NCBI RefSeq assembly: GCF_047495875.1
Contig: NC_092471.1
Location: 16,265,001 to 16,329,000, forward strand
Direction: 5' to 3'
DNA length: 64,000 nt
Source: Pithys albifrons albifrons
Lineage: Eukaryota > Chordata > Aves > Passeriformes > Thamnophilidae
A program made the position numbers and the translations under genes. Shown in pieces: positions 44,354-56,381 of this stretch. A model generated the notes under the pieces. The model saw nothing but the letters and a program-made list of their open reading frames with translations, ran no database searches and was not told where the DNA came from. The stretch's first letter is position 1. Every line of letters begins with the position of its first letter.

Positions 44354-47300
44354 ATGGCGGAGCCGGGCGGGGCTGCGGCGCCGCCGGACATCGACCCCGA
44401 CTTCGAGCCGCAGAGCCGCCCGCGCTCCTGCACCTGGCCCCTGCCGCGGCCCGAGGCGGAGGCGGGCGGCGCGGCGGGCGCGGCGGAGGAGGGAGCGGGC
44501 GGCGCGGCGGCCGCGGGGCCCGGGCGGGCCGAGGGGGCGCGGGCGGGCGGCGCGGCGGCGCGGAAGGGCGGCTCCCGGCGCAACGCCTGGGGCAACCAGT
44601 CCTACGCCGAGCTCATCAGCCAGGCCATCGAGAGCGCCCCCGAGAAGCGGCTCACGCTGGCGCAGATCTACGAGTGGATGGTGCGCTCCGTCCCCTACTT
44701 CAAGGACAAGGGCGACAGCAACAGCTCCGCCGGCTGGAAGGTGCGCGATGGGCCGGGGCGGGAGGGACGGAACGGGCTGGGCGAGCAGCGGCCGCGGAGG
44801 CGCCTCCCGGTGCCGCCCCGAGCTCACCTGTTGCTGCTGCCCAGAGCCCGGGCGACAGAGCCGGCCCGAGCCCCGGCGCTGCAGCCGCAGCAGCCGCTGT
44901 TGTGCGTGGCTGTGGCGTGGCTGCGCTTTGCGTTGATAAACTTTTCCCGGACCGGAGCTGTTAAGGGGCTGTGTCCAAGTTTCAGTGCAGGGTGAGGTAC
45001 TGGTTGAAGGGTTTGTAATCGCGAGGCCGCAGTTCTTCGTCACGTGACGGTGCTGAAGCTCAGGATAAATAACTGTGTCACAGCCTGCCTGGCGTTCGAG
45101 GGGCTCCCCTCGGAAAGGGTGCTGTGTCCCGGAGCCCTGCACGGGCCGGGGGCCTCTGCTGGAGTTAAGGGAAAGCTCCATTCTGCTCCGAAGGCTCGGC
45201 GTGATCTTCTCCCCTCTCTCTGCAAATAGACGTGTGCTGAGTTGTGTTAAAAGGCTGAAGGCCGTTTCAGTGCGCTGCAGGTGACGGGCGGCTGTTCTCA
45301 TTCTCTTCAGCCAAAGGAACGCCAGCAAAGAGAAAGGGACACGTGAGAGCTGCCTTGGGAAACAGCCCCTCAGCCCGTCCTGCTGCACCGCGGTGGGTGC
45401 CATGGGGACTGGAGGCTAAACAGTGTGATTGCAGCTCTCACTGCAGACTGGAATTACGCTCTTGTTTGCAGTATTAGCAGTTCATCCACGCTGCAGCTCC
45501 GTGGGAGCTTGAGCCAGTGTGGTTTGGGCCTTCTGTGATCCCAGCCATGTTCCATTGCTGGTGTGACTGAGCAGTAAGTCAGCACAGAGAGTTAATTTTG
45601 AACAAAAAAAAATTAAAAAGGCTGTTTCTGATAGATTGTCTTTCAGCTGGCTCTGCTCTCTGAAGGGGTTCACCAGGTGATTGCCTGAGTGCAAATGTTT
45701 TGCTCCAGAGAGTAGAGAGGTGGTGAGAGGGATGCAGCTGTCACAGCTTAGACTGGCACGGGTCAATACAGAACTTTTCACTTTTGCCATTTATCTGGCC
45801 CACTGACAGTTCCTGGAGGGTCCATGTAGTTTGACTAAAATGGATTATTTTCTTCTTCTATTTGTAGGTTGAATCCTCTTTATTAAGTTCTGACTTTAGA
45901 CAGTGTTTGGGTGCATTTTCTCTCTTCAGAGCTGCTCCTGTGTGCAGTCACATCCTTTTGACAGTGTAAGGAACTGATGCATTTTCTTTTCAGGAATGTG
46001 TCTCCATCTGCTTGGCAGTAGTGCCTGATCCTTCAGTGTGGCTTCTGAAATGCTCCCCAGATACCCTGGTGAAGGTGGAATGTGGTGAGGGTGGAATGTG
46101 GTGAGGTGTCCTGCTGGGCCAGGTGCTGGAATAGGTGGACTTCTGGCTCGATTCAGCCTGGCTGTTCTTTTGTTATATTTAGCCATGTGTAACAGTCCCT
46201 GGTTTTACTCTGTGTTTTAGTATCACTTTCAGAACACTTAAAGGTAGATGTGAGTTGCAGAAGTTCTTCATGAGGATTTGTGGACACACAAGAGCAGGGT
46301 CCCTGCCCAGATGCTGTTGCAGCTGTTCTGTGATTGACTTTTCAGTGTGAAATGTGTTTGTGGTTTTTCAGCATAGAATAGGCTAACTCTGACTTTAGGA
46401 GGGGAAGAGAAAGAAATTTCTTCCCAAGAAAGATGAGGGAGGGCAGAACAACAGAACTGTGGTGGGAATCAGCCTGTCTTATGATCAAGGCAGTTTAAAG
46501 CCCTTGACTTTAATGAGCAAACAGAAAACCATGATAGAAATGCAACTGAAACTGTTGAAATGCCAGGGGAAATTCTCATAAAAACTTGTTTTAGTTTTTA
46601 ATAATTATTTTCATAGTTTGAGTTGGTCTGTAGGGGGTACATGGTTAATCTTACGTGCCCAGGAGAGACACAGAGGGCTGTGGTGTGTTCCCTCTGCTCC
46701 ATTTTCTTCCTTGCTCACTCTCCAAATCCTGTTGGCAGAGCTTGGCAGGATGTGTGCCCATCACGTGTGGCCACAGAACTGACTTCTAGTCCTTCTTTGT
46801 GCTAACACACAGTTAATACAAATTTACAAGAGGCTTTGTTGGTTTTATGACTTCACTGTTTGTGTGAAGATGCCTCAGACAAAGGCAGGTCAGGCATTTA
46901 CAGTTTTACAGATATGGAGTCAGTCAAATCAGTTCAAGTTGACCTTTGTGCACTTGGAGCAAAATTAATAGGTGCATATTTAAGACAGACTGAATAAACA
47001 AAAGATGTCTCTTCAGTGGAAGAGTGGACCTGTCTGGCTTTTTAGTTTTACTCTTCCTGGTTGTTTTTAGAGCTGTGAAGCTCTGCTTGTTTTTTTTTTC
47101 CTTTTCAATCTGTAGACTAAAAGAAAATCTTCCTGAGTTGTGTTAGCTTTAGTAATTTCTTGGTTTTTGACTGAATGAGTTTGGATGAAGGAGGTCAGTG
47201 TGGGGTTGCTGCCAAAGGCTGATGTAGCATTTTGGTGCGGTGCAGCTCTGGAGTTCTGGCATTTCTGTCTTGTTTGGGCAAAGCCACACTGGTAACGTGT

Positions 47301-50300
47301 CCTATTTGTGTGCAGTGCAGCTCTAATTGAGACTTTTCAATGAGTAATTAAAAGAAATGTGTCTTTCAAAACTTTTAATCTACTCAGTTAATATAAACCC
47401 CATAAGCTCATTGTTGCTTCATAATTACTTTACAGCTCTCCTACTCCACTGTACAATTGAGGGAAGTGCAGCTGTCACAGACTGGCAGGGTGTGACCTCC
47501 GTGAATTCCGGAAGGATCCGTGTTTTCGAGGAAGGTGGTGTTTGCTGTTCTTGAAGTGCTTCAAGCACCTTGGAAAGGGCAGATGTGCTGCCTGTGCAGT
47601 CTGTCCTTCCCCTGCAGGAATTCAGCTGAGGTTGAGAATTAACCAGCCTGCAAGGCACGAGTGTCCTGGCAAGGGTGTGTTTCGGGGCTCCTTTGTAATC
47701 CTCCCTTGGTGCTCTGCAAGCTGCTCTGTGGATAAGAGGATAATTCCTTCTGGTTTGGAAGAGAAAGGTGTTGAGGGTTTGGAATAAAGTAGAAGTGCAT
47801 AAACCCTGCAGTAACAGCTCGCACTGATGGGCACATCCATGAGTATGAGCAAGTTTGGCACAGTGAGGAACAATATTAAGAACTCATTTTTCAGTGAAAC
47901 AAACTGTGTATTCTTCCAAAGCTCTTTTCCTTTGTAGGAACAGGATGAACTTTAAAACCATTCTTTTCTCCTCTTGAAAGTACTTCACTGAAACAAAAAT
48001 CTGATGTTTCCTCTGTGTGCAGCACAAAGGAAAATAAAAATGATTCTGCACTATTCTGTTTTTTGGGAGCTGCATCCTTGTACTTCCCATTTACTTCCAG
48101 AGTGTGCATGTATATTATATGTACATATGTACATGTAACATACATATCTTTATGCACATACTGACGTGCAACAGCCCAAGTAGTTGTGCTACAAATTAAA
48201 AATTACTAAATGTTGTCTGAAACAGCAAGTGTCATTCATGTGGAAACTTGTCCAGTGTTTAACCTTTATTAGAGCAGGCGGCATTTTCCTGAAAAGCCTC
48301 CCCTTGCAGGCCTGAGTTACGTGCTCATTGCACGTAGCTGATACTGAGTCTTGAGCAGATGGGCCAGGAGACCTGGCTGAGGGCTCAGTCACAGAGTCAC
48401 TTGGCTGGCTTTCACTGCCACAGTGCTGGCTCTGGGGATCCCCAGCCTCAGCCAGAGCTCAGGATATCTGATCTCCAGGCAGAGCATAGAATCACAGAAT
48501 CATAGAATGGATTGGGTTGGAAAAGACCTCTGAGATCATCAAGTCCAACCCTTGGTCCAACTCCAGTCCCTTTACCAGATCATGGCACTCAGTGCCACGG
48601 CCAATCTCAGTTTAAAAACCTCCAGGGATGGGGAATCCACCCCCTCTCTGGGCAGCCCATTCCAATGCCTGAGCACTCTCTCTGCAAAGAATTTTTTTCT
48701 GCTCTCCAACTTCAATTTCCCCTGGCAGAGCTTGAGCCCATCGTGCCCCCTTGTCCTATTGCTGTCTGTGAGAAGAGACCAACCCCCACCTGGCTGGAAC
48801 TTCCCTTCAGGTAGTTCTAGACAGTGCTGAGGACACCTCTGAGCCTCGTCTTCTCCAGGCTAAACACCCCCAGCTCCCTCAGCCTCTCCCCATGTGTGAG
48901 CATGTGCAGAGCTCCCTCAGGCTGGAGCAGCTGCTCATCCCCTGCTCCTCTGAATCCTCCGTGGAAGAACAGGCCAGCAAACCAAAGCAAGCCCATCCGT
49001 ATTCTGTCCTGTTTCTGCTGTGCTACAGGTGACAGACTCTGCCAAGCCATCTTCATGTAAGAAATTATGTGAGTACTTGTTTTGGTAGAGTTGAAAAGTT
49101 TATTGGTCATTGTTGTGTTGATGAGTATTCAGACAGCTTTGGGGTGTTTTTTCTGTAGTCAGATCAGCAAATAAGCAATGATCCCTTCCTACAATAGTCA
49201 CACTGGCTGTTTCCTTAGATCTGCTGGAGTGTTCTCATGCTCTTTAAGATTTTTTTGACTCAGATTTGTCAGAACCTTAACTTCGTAACTTGAACAGGTA
49301 AGGGCCTTCTGGTGGGAGCACTGGGTTGGCTTTGACATTTGGCAATGATAATTTCACGATCACAGAATGGTTTGGATTTGGAGGGACCTTAAAGATCATG
49401 TCGTTCCAATCCCCCTGCCATGGGCAGGGACACCTTCCACTAGACAAAGCCTCGTCTAGCTTGGCTACCAGCACTTCCATGAACCAAAAGGAAACATAAA
49501 ACTTGACCTCAACATCTTAGCACTGAAGAAAATTCTACCCAACCTTCAGCCTTATGCAGGTTTGAGCACAGGGGAGGGTCAGTCTGGGAGTGTCTCTGCT
49601 GCAGAGAGCTCTGACCTTGCTCTGTGAAGAAAGCAGGCAACTTTCTGTGACTCTGCTGAGAAAGCCCATAGTGTTTATTCCTAAGTTAACGTGCCTGAAA
49701 GGATATAATTCCACACTAAATCTTTTAACATTAAAAATGAAGAAGAATTATGTGTTCTAAATTGAATGGGAATAGTGATGTCATTGCTGTCATCATTGGT
49801 ACTTAAATTAAGTCCAGTTACTCTTCAACAGTGCTGCAGGTGCTGCTTCTCATTACGTTTGGTTTGGTTTGGTCTCTTGGAAGTTGCTGCCCTGCAAAGG
49901 GGAGGGAAGGTCTGGCTGTTTGAATCCAGGGGAGCTGGGGGTGGGTGGAAGCTGCTGGACTGCTGCCATTACCTCATATGGCCCCAAACACATTCCTGTG
50001 GTGGTGGAGATGTGCTCAGGCCTGGAAGCAGGAGATGTTTTGTGTCTCAGCCGCTGACAGCCTGGCTGGGATTCCTTAAAGCAGCGGGGGAATAACAAAC
50101 AGAAGCCGAATGATGGTTGTTCAGGTGCTGTACTGAGGAGTCCAGCAGGGAAACCTGAGGAGCTCAGGTGTCTGTTGATATTAACAGGCCCCTTCTTGCA
50201 AGCCCTGGAGAATTATGAAGTACAAGATTTGTGGGTTTTTTTCATTGGAAGCCTTGCTGAGTGTAGTTACCCCCCTCAAAAGTAGGGAAGAGCTTGTCTT

Positions 50301-53300
50301 TCAGCAAAAATCCTTCTGCCTCATGCAATGCCAGTCAAATTACTTAAAGATTGTGCTGCTGCTTTCCTGCTCCCTGCCAGCTTGTTCTGGAAAGCTGCTT
50401 TGCTGAAGGATTATTCCCTGCAGCACAGCTGAATTTTCCAGGCAGTCCTCAGAGCTGGCTGCTCCTGGGCCGCTGGTATTGCTTGTTCCAACAAGTTTCT
50501 TCTGCTCTATCTAATCCTGAACAGCTTTTTTTGTATATGGCTGCCTGTCTTGTAAACTTTGCCTCAGTCTTTGGTTTTCAGGGAGCTGTGATCATCTGCT
50601 GGCCTCCCACTGAAAGATTAGAGAAAGGAAAATGTTCTTCCTAAGATAGAGATCCCAGTCTGCTGAGCTCGGCGTCTGTGCTCATGTGTGTTCTTTTGGA
50701 AGGGGATTGCTGGGAAGTGTTTTGGCTCCCTGGCTCTGGAGCAGTTGTTTACTTGCTGGTGCAGAATCTCTACAAGGAAGACTTTTTCCTGAAGCCCTTG
50801 AAGCCAAGTGGCCGGGTGAGTGCTGAGACAGGCACTGACAAACACAGCAGGCGGAGCCTCCTGCTCTCGCAGCCTCCCAGGAATGCCATGGCAGGGATAA
50901 TTCGGCACAATTACAGGCCTGGCTGTGGAACATGGCCCTGCACTGGGATGGGACCATGCTCTTTGTGTGCCTCCGAGGCAGTGAGAGTTTATTACAGCAG
51001 CTGCTGTGATTGCATATCTTGGCTGCCTTTTTTTTTTTTTGTCTCTCATTCTTGAGAGAGGCTTTAAGAAATCTGGTGCGTCTGGTTTTGTAGCATAAAC
51101 TTGAGTTTTCCTGGGAGAATGGCCAGGAAAGGATGGAAGCCACTGTGTCTCCTGGAAGGATAATGTCTGTGTCTTGTGCCTTTCTCAGTGTGGCTTGTGC
51201 TTGTCCTGGAGTGCTCTGCCAGCACAGGCCATGCACAAGGGCCTCCTGCTCCTGCCACATCAGTGCTTAGAACAAAATGTGTCACAGGAGGGTGAGTTTA
51301 AGCTCATCTTTAGTGTGAGGAACCTTAAAGTCTGAGCAAACCATCCTGAATGTCCTGACCTGCTCTGAGTCAAACCTCAGCTTTATGGTAGATAACTTCA
51401 TCCTTACCTCACAGCTGTGTAGTCCCCTGGAAGGGCTGTCACTGGACTTCAGTCTTCTGTGTTCACTTTACTTGAGTATTTCCCGTGGTATCCTGGTGTC
51501 TGTGGCAGTTGTCCAGAAGGCTGGCTGGGCAGGATAGTTACTTGGTTGTGCTCCAGCTGCTGTGGCTGATTCCCTGTCCTGAAACCAAACCATTGTTCAG
51601 TGCTGGGCAGAATCCACAGTAACACTGGTGGTGTGGGACAGGCCTGGTATGATGCTGAGATGTGTCCCTGTCCTTAAAATGCAACCAGGAGATTTGACCA
51701 AAGAAGATTTGATGTTGTGGTAACTGAGATTTAGAGGACAGTTTGTATGTGCTGCTGAGCTCACTTCTGTGGCTCGTCCACATATCCTGCTTTGTGCACA
51801 CAGGAATTGGGACCTTGTGAATGGTCCACCCTTCAGTGTACAAGAAATATCTCTGGCCAAACTTTACTTTTTCAATGCAGTCTGTCCTTAATTTCAGACT
51901 GGCTTTGTCTGAGTATGGTTTACAGGAATCATCTTTGATCTGTGATGGATTTAGAGACACAGGCTGGCATTTTTTTCACAGCAATACTTTAACATACAGC
52001 CAGAAGCACCACTGTAAGGTACCTGAATAAACAGCAATAACCCACCCCTAACTGGCTGGGGAGGTTCCTGAGGATTTGAAGGATTCCTGCCTGTGCCTCT
52101 TCCTTCAGGTCATGCTTCCTTATGATCAAAGAGTTACAGAATCAAGACTGTGTGTTTTGCAGGTGCTCAGACCAGCCGGGATCCTCCCACACTGCTGAAG
52201 TTGAGCATCAGAAAGTTAACGTCATCTGTATGTTTCTGGGTTGAGTTGCTTAACATCAAGAAAGGAAACATGTCAGGGTTGCCTAGGTGACTAAACTCTT
52301 GTCATTTCCTCTCCTGTCAGGTTTGACTTGCAGTTCTGTGATTATTTTAGCATAATTGATTTGTTCCTGGCTCTCTCAGTGATATCTGAGGGTGCCCTCC
52401 CTATGTTAAGTGTATTAAATCATTCTGGCAGGTGCATTCTTGTGCTGTCTTGCAGCACCCAGGCTGGTAGGTGGGTTGATTCTGTTGTGTTTTGGGACAC
52501 CCTGGGCTCCAGTCTGCAGTTTGTTCTGCCTCCAACCACACATTCTGTTCTTTTCCCTAATTTTCGGTGCTTCAGCCCCCCAGTGAGGCAGTTCATAGAA
52601 CAGACAGAGATAAAACAGGTGGGAAAAGTAGTTTTGAAGGGAGGGTAGGGCTGCTTTTCGAGTGGGTTTGCTCTCTGAACGAGCTCATAGAGTCACAGAT
52701 GCTTTTGTTACGGAAGGAGGAGAGTTTGAAAATGAGGAAGGAAGGAGTGGCACAGCATTTACCTTTTTGTGTAGCTCTGAACCATTGTGTCAGTTTAGCA
52801 GTAACATGTTAAAGCACTTTGAGACTGGTTCATAAAAGGTGCCACACTTCACATATCTGTGTTGATGTGAATCCTAGCCTTATTTCAGTATGTCTTATTT
52901 CAAACTGCTTTTCAGCCAAAAACATGGAAAATTCGTTACTAAAATTGTCCCTTCTGATACCCGGAGTGGTGCTGATTTTCTCGAGGTTTGTGTCACTGAA
53001 TTGCCTGCACCAGTGCAGAGGCTTTTGCTGACACAGCAGTTCAAGCCTGGCTTTGACATGCACGAGAAGAAAACAGGTCATTCCTGACAGAATTGCATGT
53101 TATCATGAGCTCAGAGGCTAAAAAATGAAGAATTAGTGACAAGCTCATGATTCTTGTGGGTGCAGAAGGTGTATTCAACTTTATGCACGTTTACCTGGGA
53201 AAAGGGGTGGGATTCTTTGGGAATGGAAGCAGCAGCTTTCCAGGAGATGGAGTACCAGTCTGAATTATTTCTTTCAAGACTTGAAGGAAAGGAAAGCTTT

Positions 53301-56300
53301 GTTTGGAGAGGAAGGCAAAATAATAAAGCTGTGTGAGAGCACTGACTGACACATGTTCCATCAGGCCCTGGCTCTGCAGTCACTCTCCAAGTAAGAACAT
53401 TTGTATTCTTTGATACTGGTTGCAACAAGCAGCCAAACTTCTCCAAAACCTCAACAGCCAAAGGTTAAAATGAAAGCTGAGCCAGGATGATTCTTGCATC
53501 TCCTTCCCTCCCCATGAAAACTTGCAGCTTTGCCTGAATTGTTTGTCTATATCTACGTGGTTCTAGGACAGTACTTTGGTGAGGTGGCCAAAATTAGCAC
53601 GGCGAGGACTTTTCCGAGAGGAAAAGGGTGTGGAGAGGGAAAGCAGCAGACAGGAAAGGACTGTGTTGAGAGTTGGTGGAAAAGGATGATAAAAGGACGG
53701 TTAATTTGTTCAGAGTTAAGAGAATATGCATGAAAGCTGAAGGCTGTTACACAGATTTTTGTTTATATGTAGATGTTGTTCTTGGAGCTCTTGGACCCCT
53801 GTTGTGCTCCCAGTGCAGCACCTTTTAATGATCTGTAATTTGACCATCTGAGTAAATTTAGTGCAAACACCAAACAAATGCACCACACAGGCTTCAGGGG
53901 AAGGTTATGGAGGATCTGTTCAAACAATGAGATTGTTGCTGGGGAGTTTATCAGCTGCAGGATGAAAATTCAGTTTTATGATGGTGTTACAGATACGTTA
54001 GCTTGCAGTTTTCAACACAGCCAAACCAAAACAGGGAGCTGGGAGAGGCAAGGAATGTGTGTCTTGCCAAGCGGAAAGATGGGAGAGGCTAAAACTGGCA
54101 TGTACTGTGTGGGAGTGCAGAATCCACTGAACATCTTACCCTGTCAGAAACACACTGAGCAAAGTGCCCTGCCCCCCTGCAGAGGGAGGCTGCAGTCTCC
54201 AGGATTACTCGGGCTCTTGTTCCTCAAAGTTTCTCTCTCATTTCTCAGGTTTTGGGGTGGAGATGGTAGTGGGTCTACTGAATTAGAAGTGTTTTGCCAT
54301 TTCTCTTCTCCCAGTCTGTTTGTTGATTCACTGCTGTGCTTGAATCTGACTGAAAACTACAAGCTGGCAATATAAACATTAAAAACTTCAACCGGGCTTA
54401 TGCTGGGGAAAGAGGGTGCCATAAGGGTGGGAACAGCATTAACTCAAATTATTATAACTATTATTATAACTACCTGAAGGGAAGTTCTAGCCAGGTGGAT
54501 GTTGGTCTCTTCTCCCAGGCACTCAGCAACAGGACAAGGGGAGCTCAAGCTCTGCAAGGGGAAATTTAAGTTGGAATTCAGAAGAAAATTCTTTCCAGAG
54601 AGAGTGCTCAGGCATTGGAATGGCCTGCCCAGAGAGGGGGTGGATTCCCCATCCCTGGAGGTTTTTCAACTGAGATTGGCCGTGGCACTGAGTGCCATGA
54701 TCTGGTAAAGGGACTGGAGTTGGACCAAGGGTTGGACTTGATGATCTCAGAGGTCTTTTCCAACCCAATCCATTCTGTGATTCTATGAAATTCAGGTAGG
54801 CTCATGTTGAAATTACAAGCTGTATTTGAGAATTTGCTGGCATGTGTGATATACTTGCTTTTTGCAGGTTCTGGATGGCCTTTAAAGGTCTCTTGTGTTA
54901 GTATCTTGCTAGTTTAAAGCTGCTAGTTGTGGTTTCACCCCTGGTATTGGAGTGAGACACGGCACTGCTTGCTGGTGCTGCCAAGTGTGTTCAAACAGCA
55001 ACAGCAGGTTATTATGGGTAGGTCTTCGTTTTAACTTTCTTCTCTGGGTACTGTCTGAATGAGTTTATGCTTGTGAGATTTCTGGGTGGGAGCTGTGTCA
55101 GCTGTCAGGTCCTCACAACTTGTGGTTTCTATATTTGTTTTTTTCCAGAACTCTATTCGACATAACCTGTCCCTGCACAGCAAGTTTATTAAAGTCCATA
55201 ATGAAGCCACAGGGAAAAGCTCCTGGTGGATGCTTAATCCTGAGGGGGGTAAAAGTGGAAAAGCACCAAGAAGAAGAGCTGCCTCCATGGACAACAGCAG
55301 CAAACTTGCAAAAGTCAGAGGTAAAGCATCCAGGAAGAAACCTCCTCTTCAGTCTGCACCAGAATCCTCTGCTGACAGTCCTGGCTCCCAATTTCCTAAG
55401 TGGCCTGGGAGCCCATCCTCGAGAAGCAACGAGGACTCTGATGTGTGGAACACCTTCCGGCCTCGGACCAGCTCCAATGCAAGCACCATCAGTGCCAGGC
55501 TCTCTCCGATCCTGACGGAGCAGGATGACCTCCATGATGAAGAGCTGCTTCCTGCTCTAGTGTACTCCAGTGCATCCAGCAACGTTCCACCAACTGTGAC
55601 CGAGGAGCTTGAGCTCATTGATGGGTTAAATTTGATGTCTCCCAGCTCAGCTGTGCTTTCTACCCAGCAATCTGCCTCAGGTGGTCAGATCCAGAGAGAT
55701 TCCAGCTTTGCCTTGCAGAGCCCAAGTGCAGCTGGTCAGACTTTTGGCAATTCCCTGTTTAACCCTGTTGATATTTCACTGCAAAGTTCTGTCAGCCATT
55801 TCTCTGCCCCTCAGACCTTGGAAGCTCTTCTGACACCCAGCTCTCCACCTCCAAGGGATGTTATGATGACTCAGGTGGATCCAGTTCTCCCACAGACTGG
55901 TAACAGGATGAGCAGCCGAACTCTTCTGCTTCTGGGTGGACAAGCTGCCCAGAGTAAGATGAGCTCAGGCAACCCCCGAGGAAAGCCTGCAGAGCAGCAG
56001 GCAGAGCCAGTTGGTGCCAGTGTTTTGCCATCAACACTTCCCATAGTGACATCTCAAAACACTGCCAGCATCACTAGTTTGAAGGCTCCAGTTTCTGCAA
56101 CAGCTGCCCAGTCAGTCCAGCTGGGCAGTCCAGTGCTTCTTTCATCTGCCAGCCCTGCTCCCCTGGGATTGAACCAGGACAGGCTGCCCAATGACCTGGA
56201 CTTTGACATGTACATGGAGAACCTTGAATGTGATATGGATTACATAATCAACAGTGAACTCATGGATGGAGAAGGACTGGACTTTAATTTTGAACCCATT

Positions 56301-56363
56301 CTGCCTACTCCCAGCTATCCCAGCACCTCGCAGGCCTCCAACCACACCTGGGTACCAAGTTAA
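44354..56363 (+). CDS. FOXO4: FOXO4, forkhead transcription factor, complete CDS
   Basis: FOXO4 is a forkhead transcription factor of the insulin/PI3K-AKT and stress pathways. Two coding exons, 44354-44740 and 55149-56363, are split by a 10.4-kb intron inside the DNA-binding domain after SNSSAGWK, the site used in all FOXO genes. The protein is 533 aa. The forkhead domain starts at about residue 75 ([14 protein letters not shown]), with the recognition helix [13 protein letters not shown] (130-142) and wing [19 protein letters not shown]. The three AKT sites are kept: RPRSCT (T27), RRRAAS (S175) and RPRTSS (about S238). The acidic C-terminal activation segment is present ([19 protein letters not shown]). 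The Ala/Gly-rich linker before the forkhead domain is GC-rich and somewhat expanded relative to the human protein (505 aa). A donor (AAAAAG/GTAGGT) at 56381/56382, 18 bp after the stop, implies a further 3' UTR exon. Confidence 0.97.
48487..48892 (-). repeat. CR1 LINE 3' end
   Basis: Starts AGAATCACAGAATCATAGAA on the plus strand, then carries the complement of the [23 protein letters not shown] tail. It also carries the [17 protein letters not shown] segment at its right end. Antisense in FOXO4 intron 1. Confidence 0.88.
49359..49488 (-). repeat. CR1 LINE 3'-end fragment
   Basis: GATCACAGAATGGTTTGGAT, then GGACCTTAAAGATCATGTCG and CCTGCCATGGGCAGGGACACC. It resembles the 8.6-kb copy rather than the [13 protein letters not shown] group. 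Confidence 0.8.
54472..54788 (+). repeat. CR1 LINE 3' end
   Basis: Encodes [19 protein letters not shown] and ends CCATTCTGTGATTCTATGAA. It is preceded by a small tandem ATTATTATAACT repeat. It lies in FOXO4 intron 1 in the gene's sense, inverted relative to the copy at 48.5 kb. Confidence 0.88.
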
Positions 56364-56381
56364 CTTCAGGAGCACAAAAAG

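Larger units (their letters stand above)
44741..55148 (+). other. FOXO4: FOXO4 intron 1
   Basis: A 10.4-kb intron between GTGCGC at 44741 and TTTTTTTCCAG at 55148. It contains CR1 copies at 48.49-48.89 (minus), 49.36-49.49 (minus) and 54.47-54.79 (plus), an AT-rich microsatellite-like stretch at about 48.10-48.16 kb, and a small tandem duplication of GGTGGAATGTGGTGAGG at 46.07-46.11 kb. No embedded gene or RNA gene was recognised. Open frames within it are short and lack coding character. Confidence 0.8.

Noticed and set aside
43941..45403. Plus frame 43941-44936 (331 codons) and minus frame 44216-45403 (395 codons)
   Set aside because: Both overlap FOXO4 exon 1 and its CpG island in the wrong frame or strand. 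Their peptides are low-complexity Arg/Ala/Pro/Gly, an effect of GC content.
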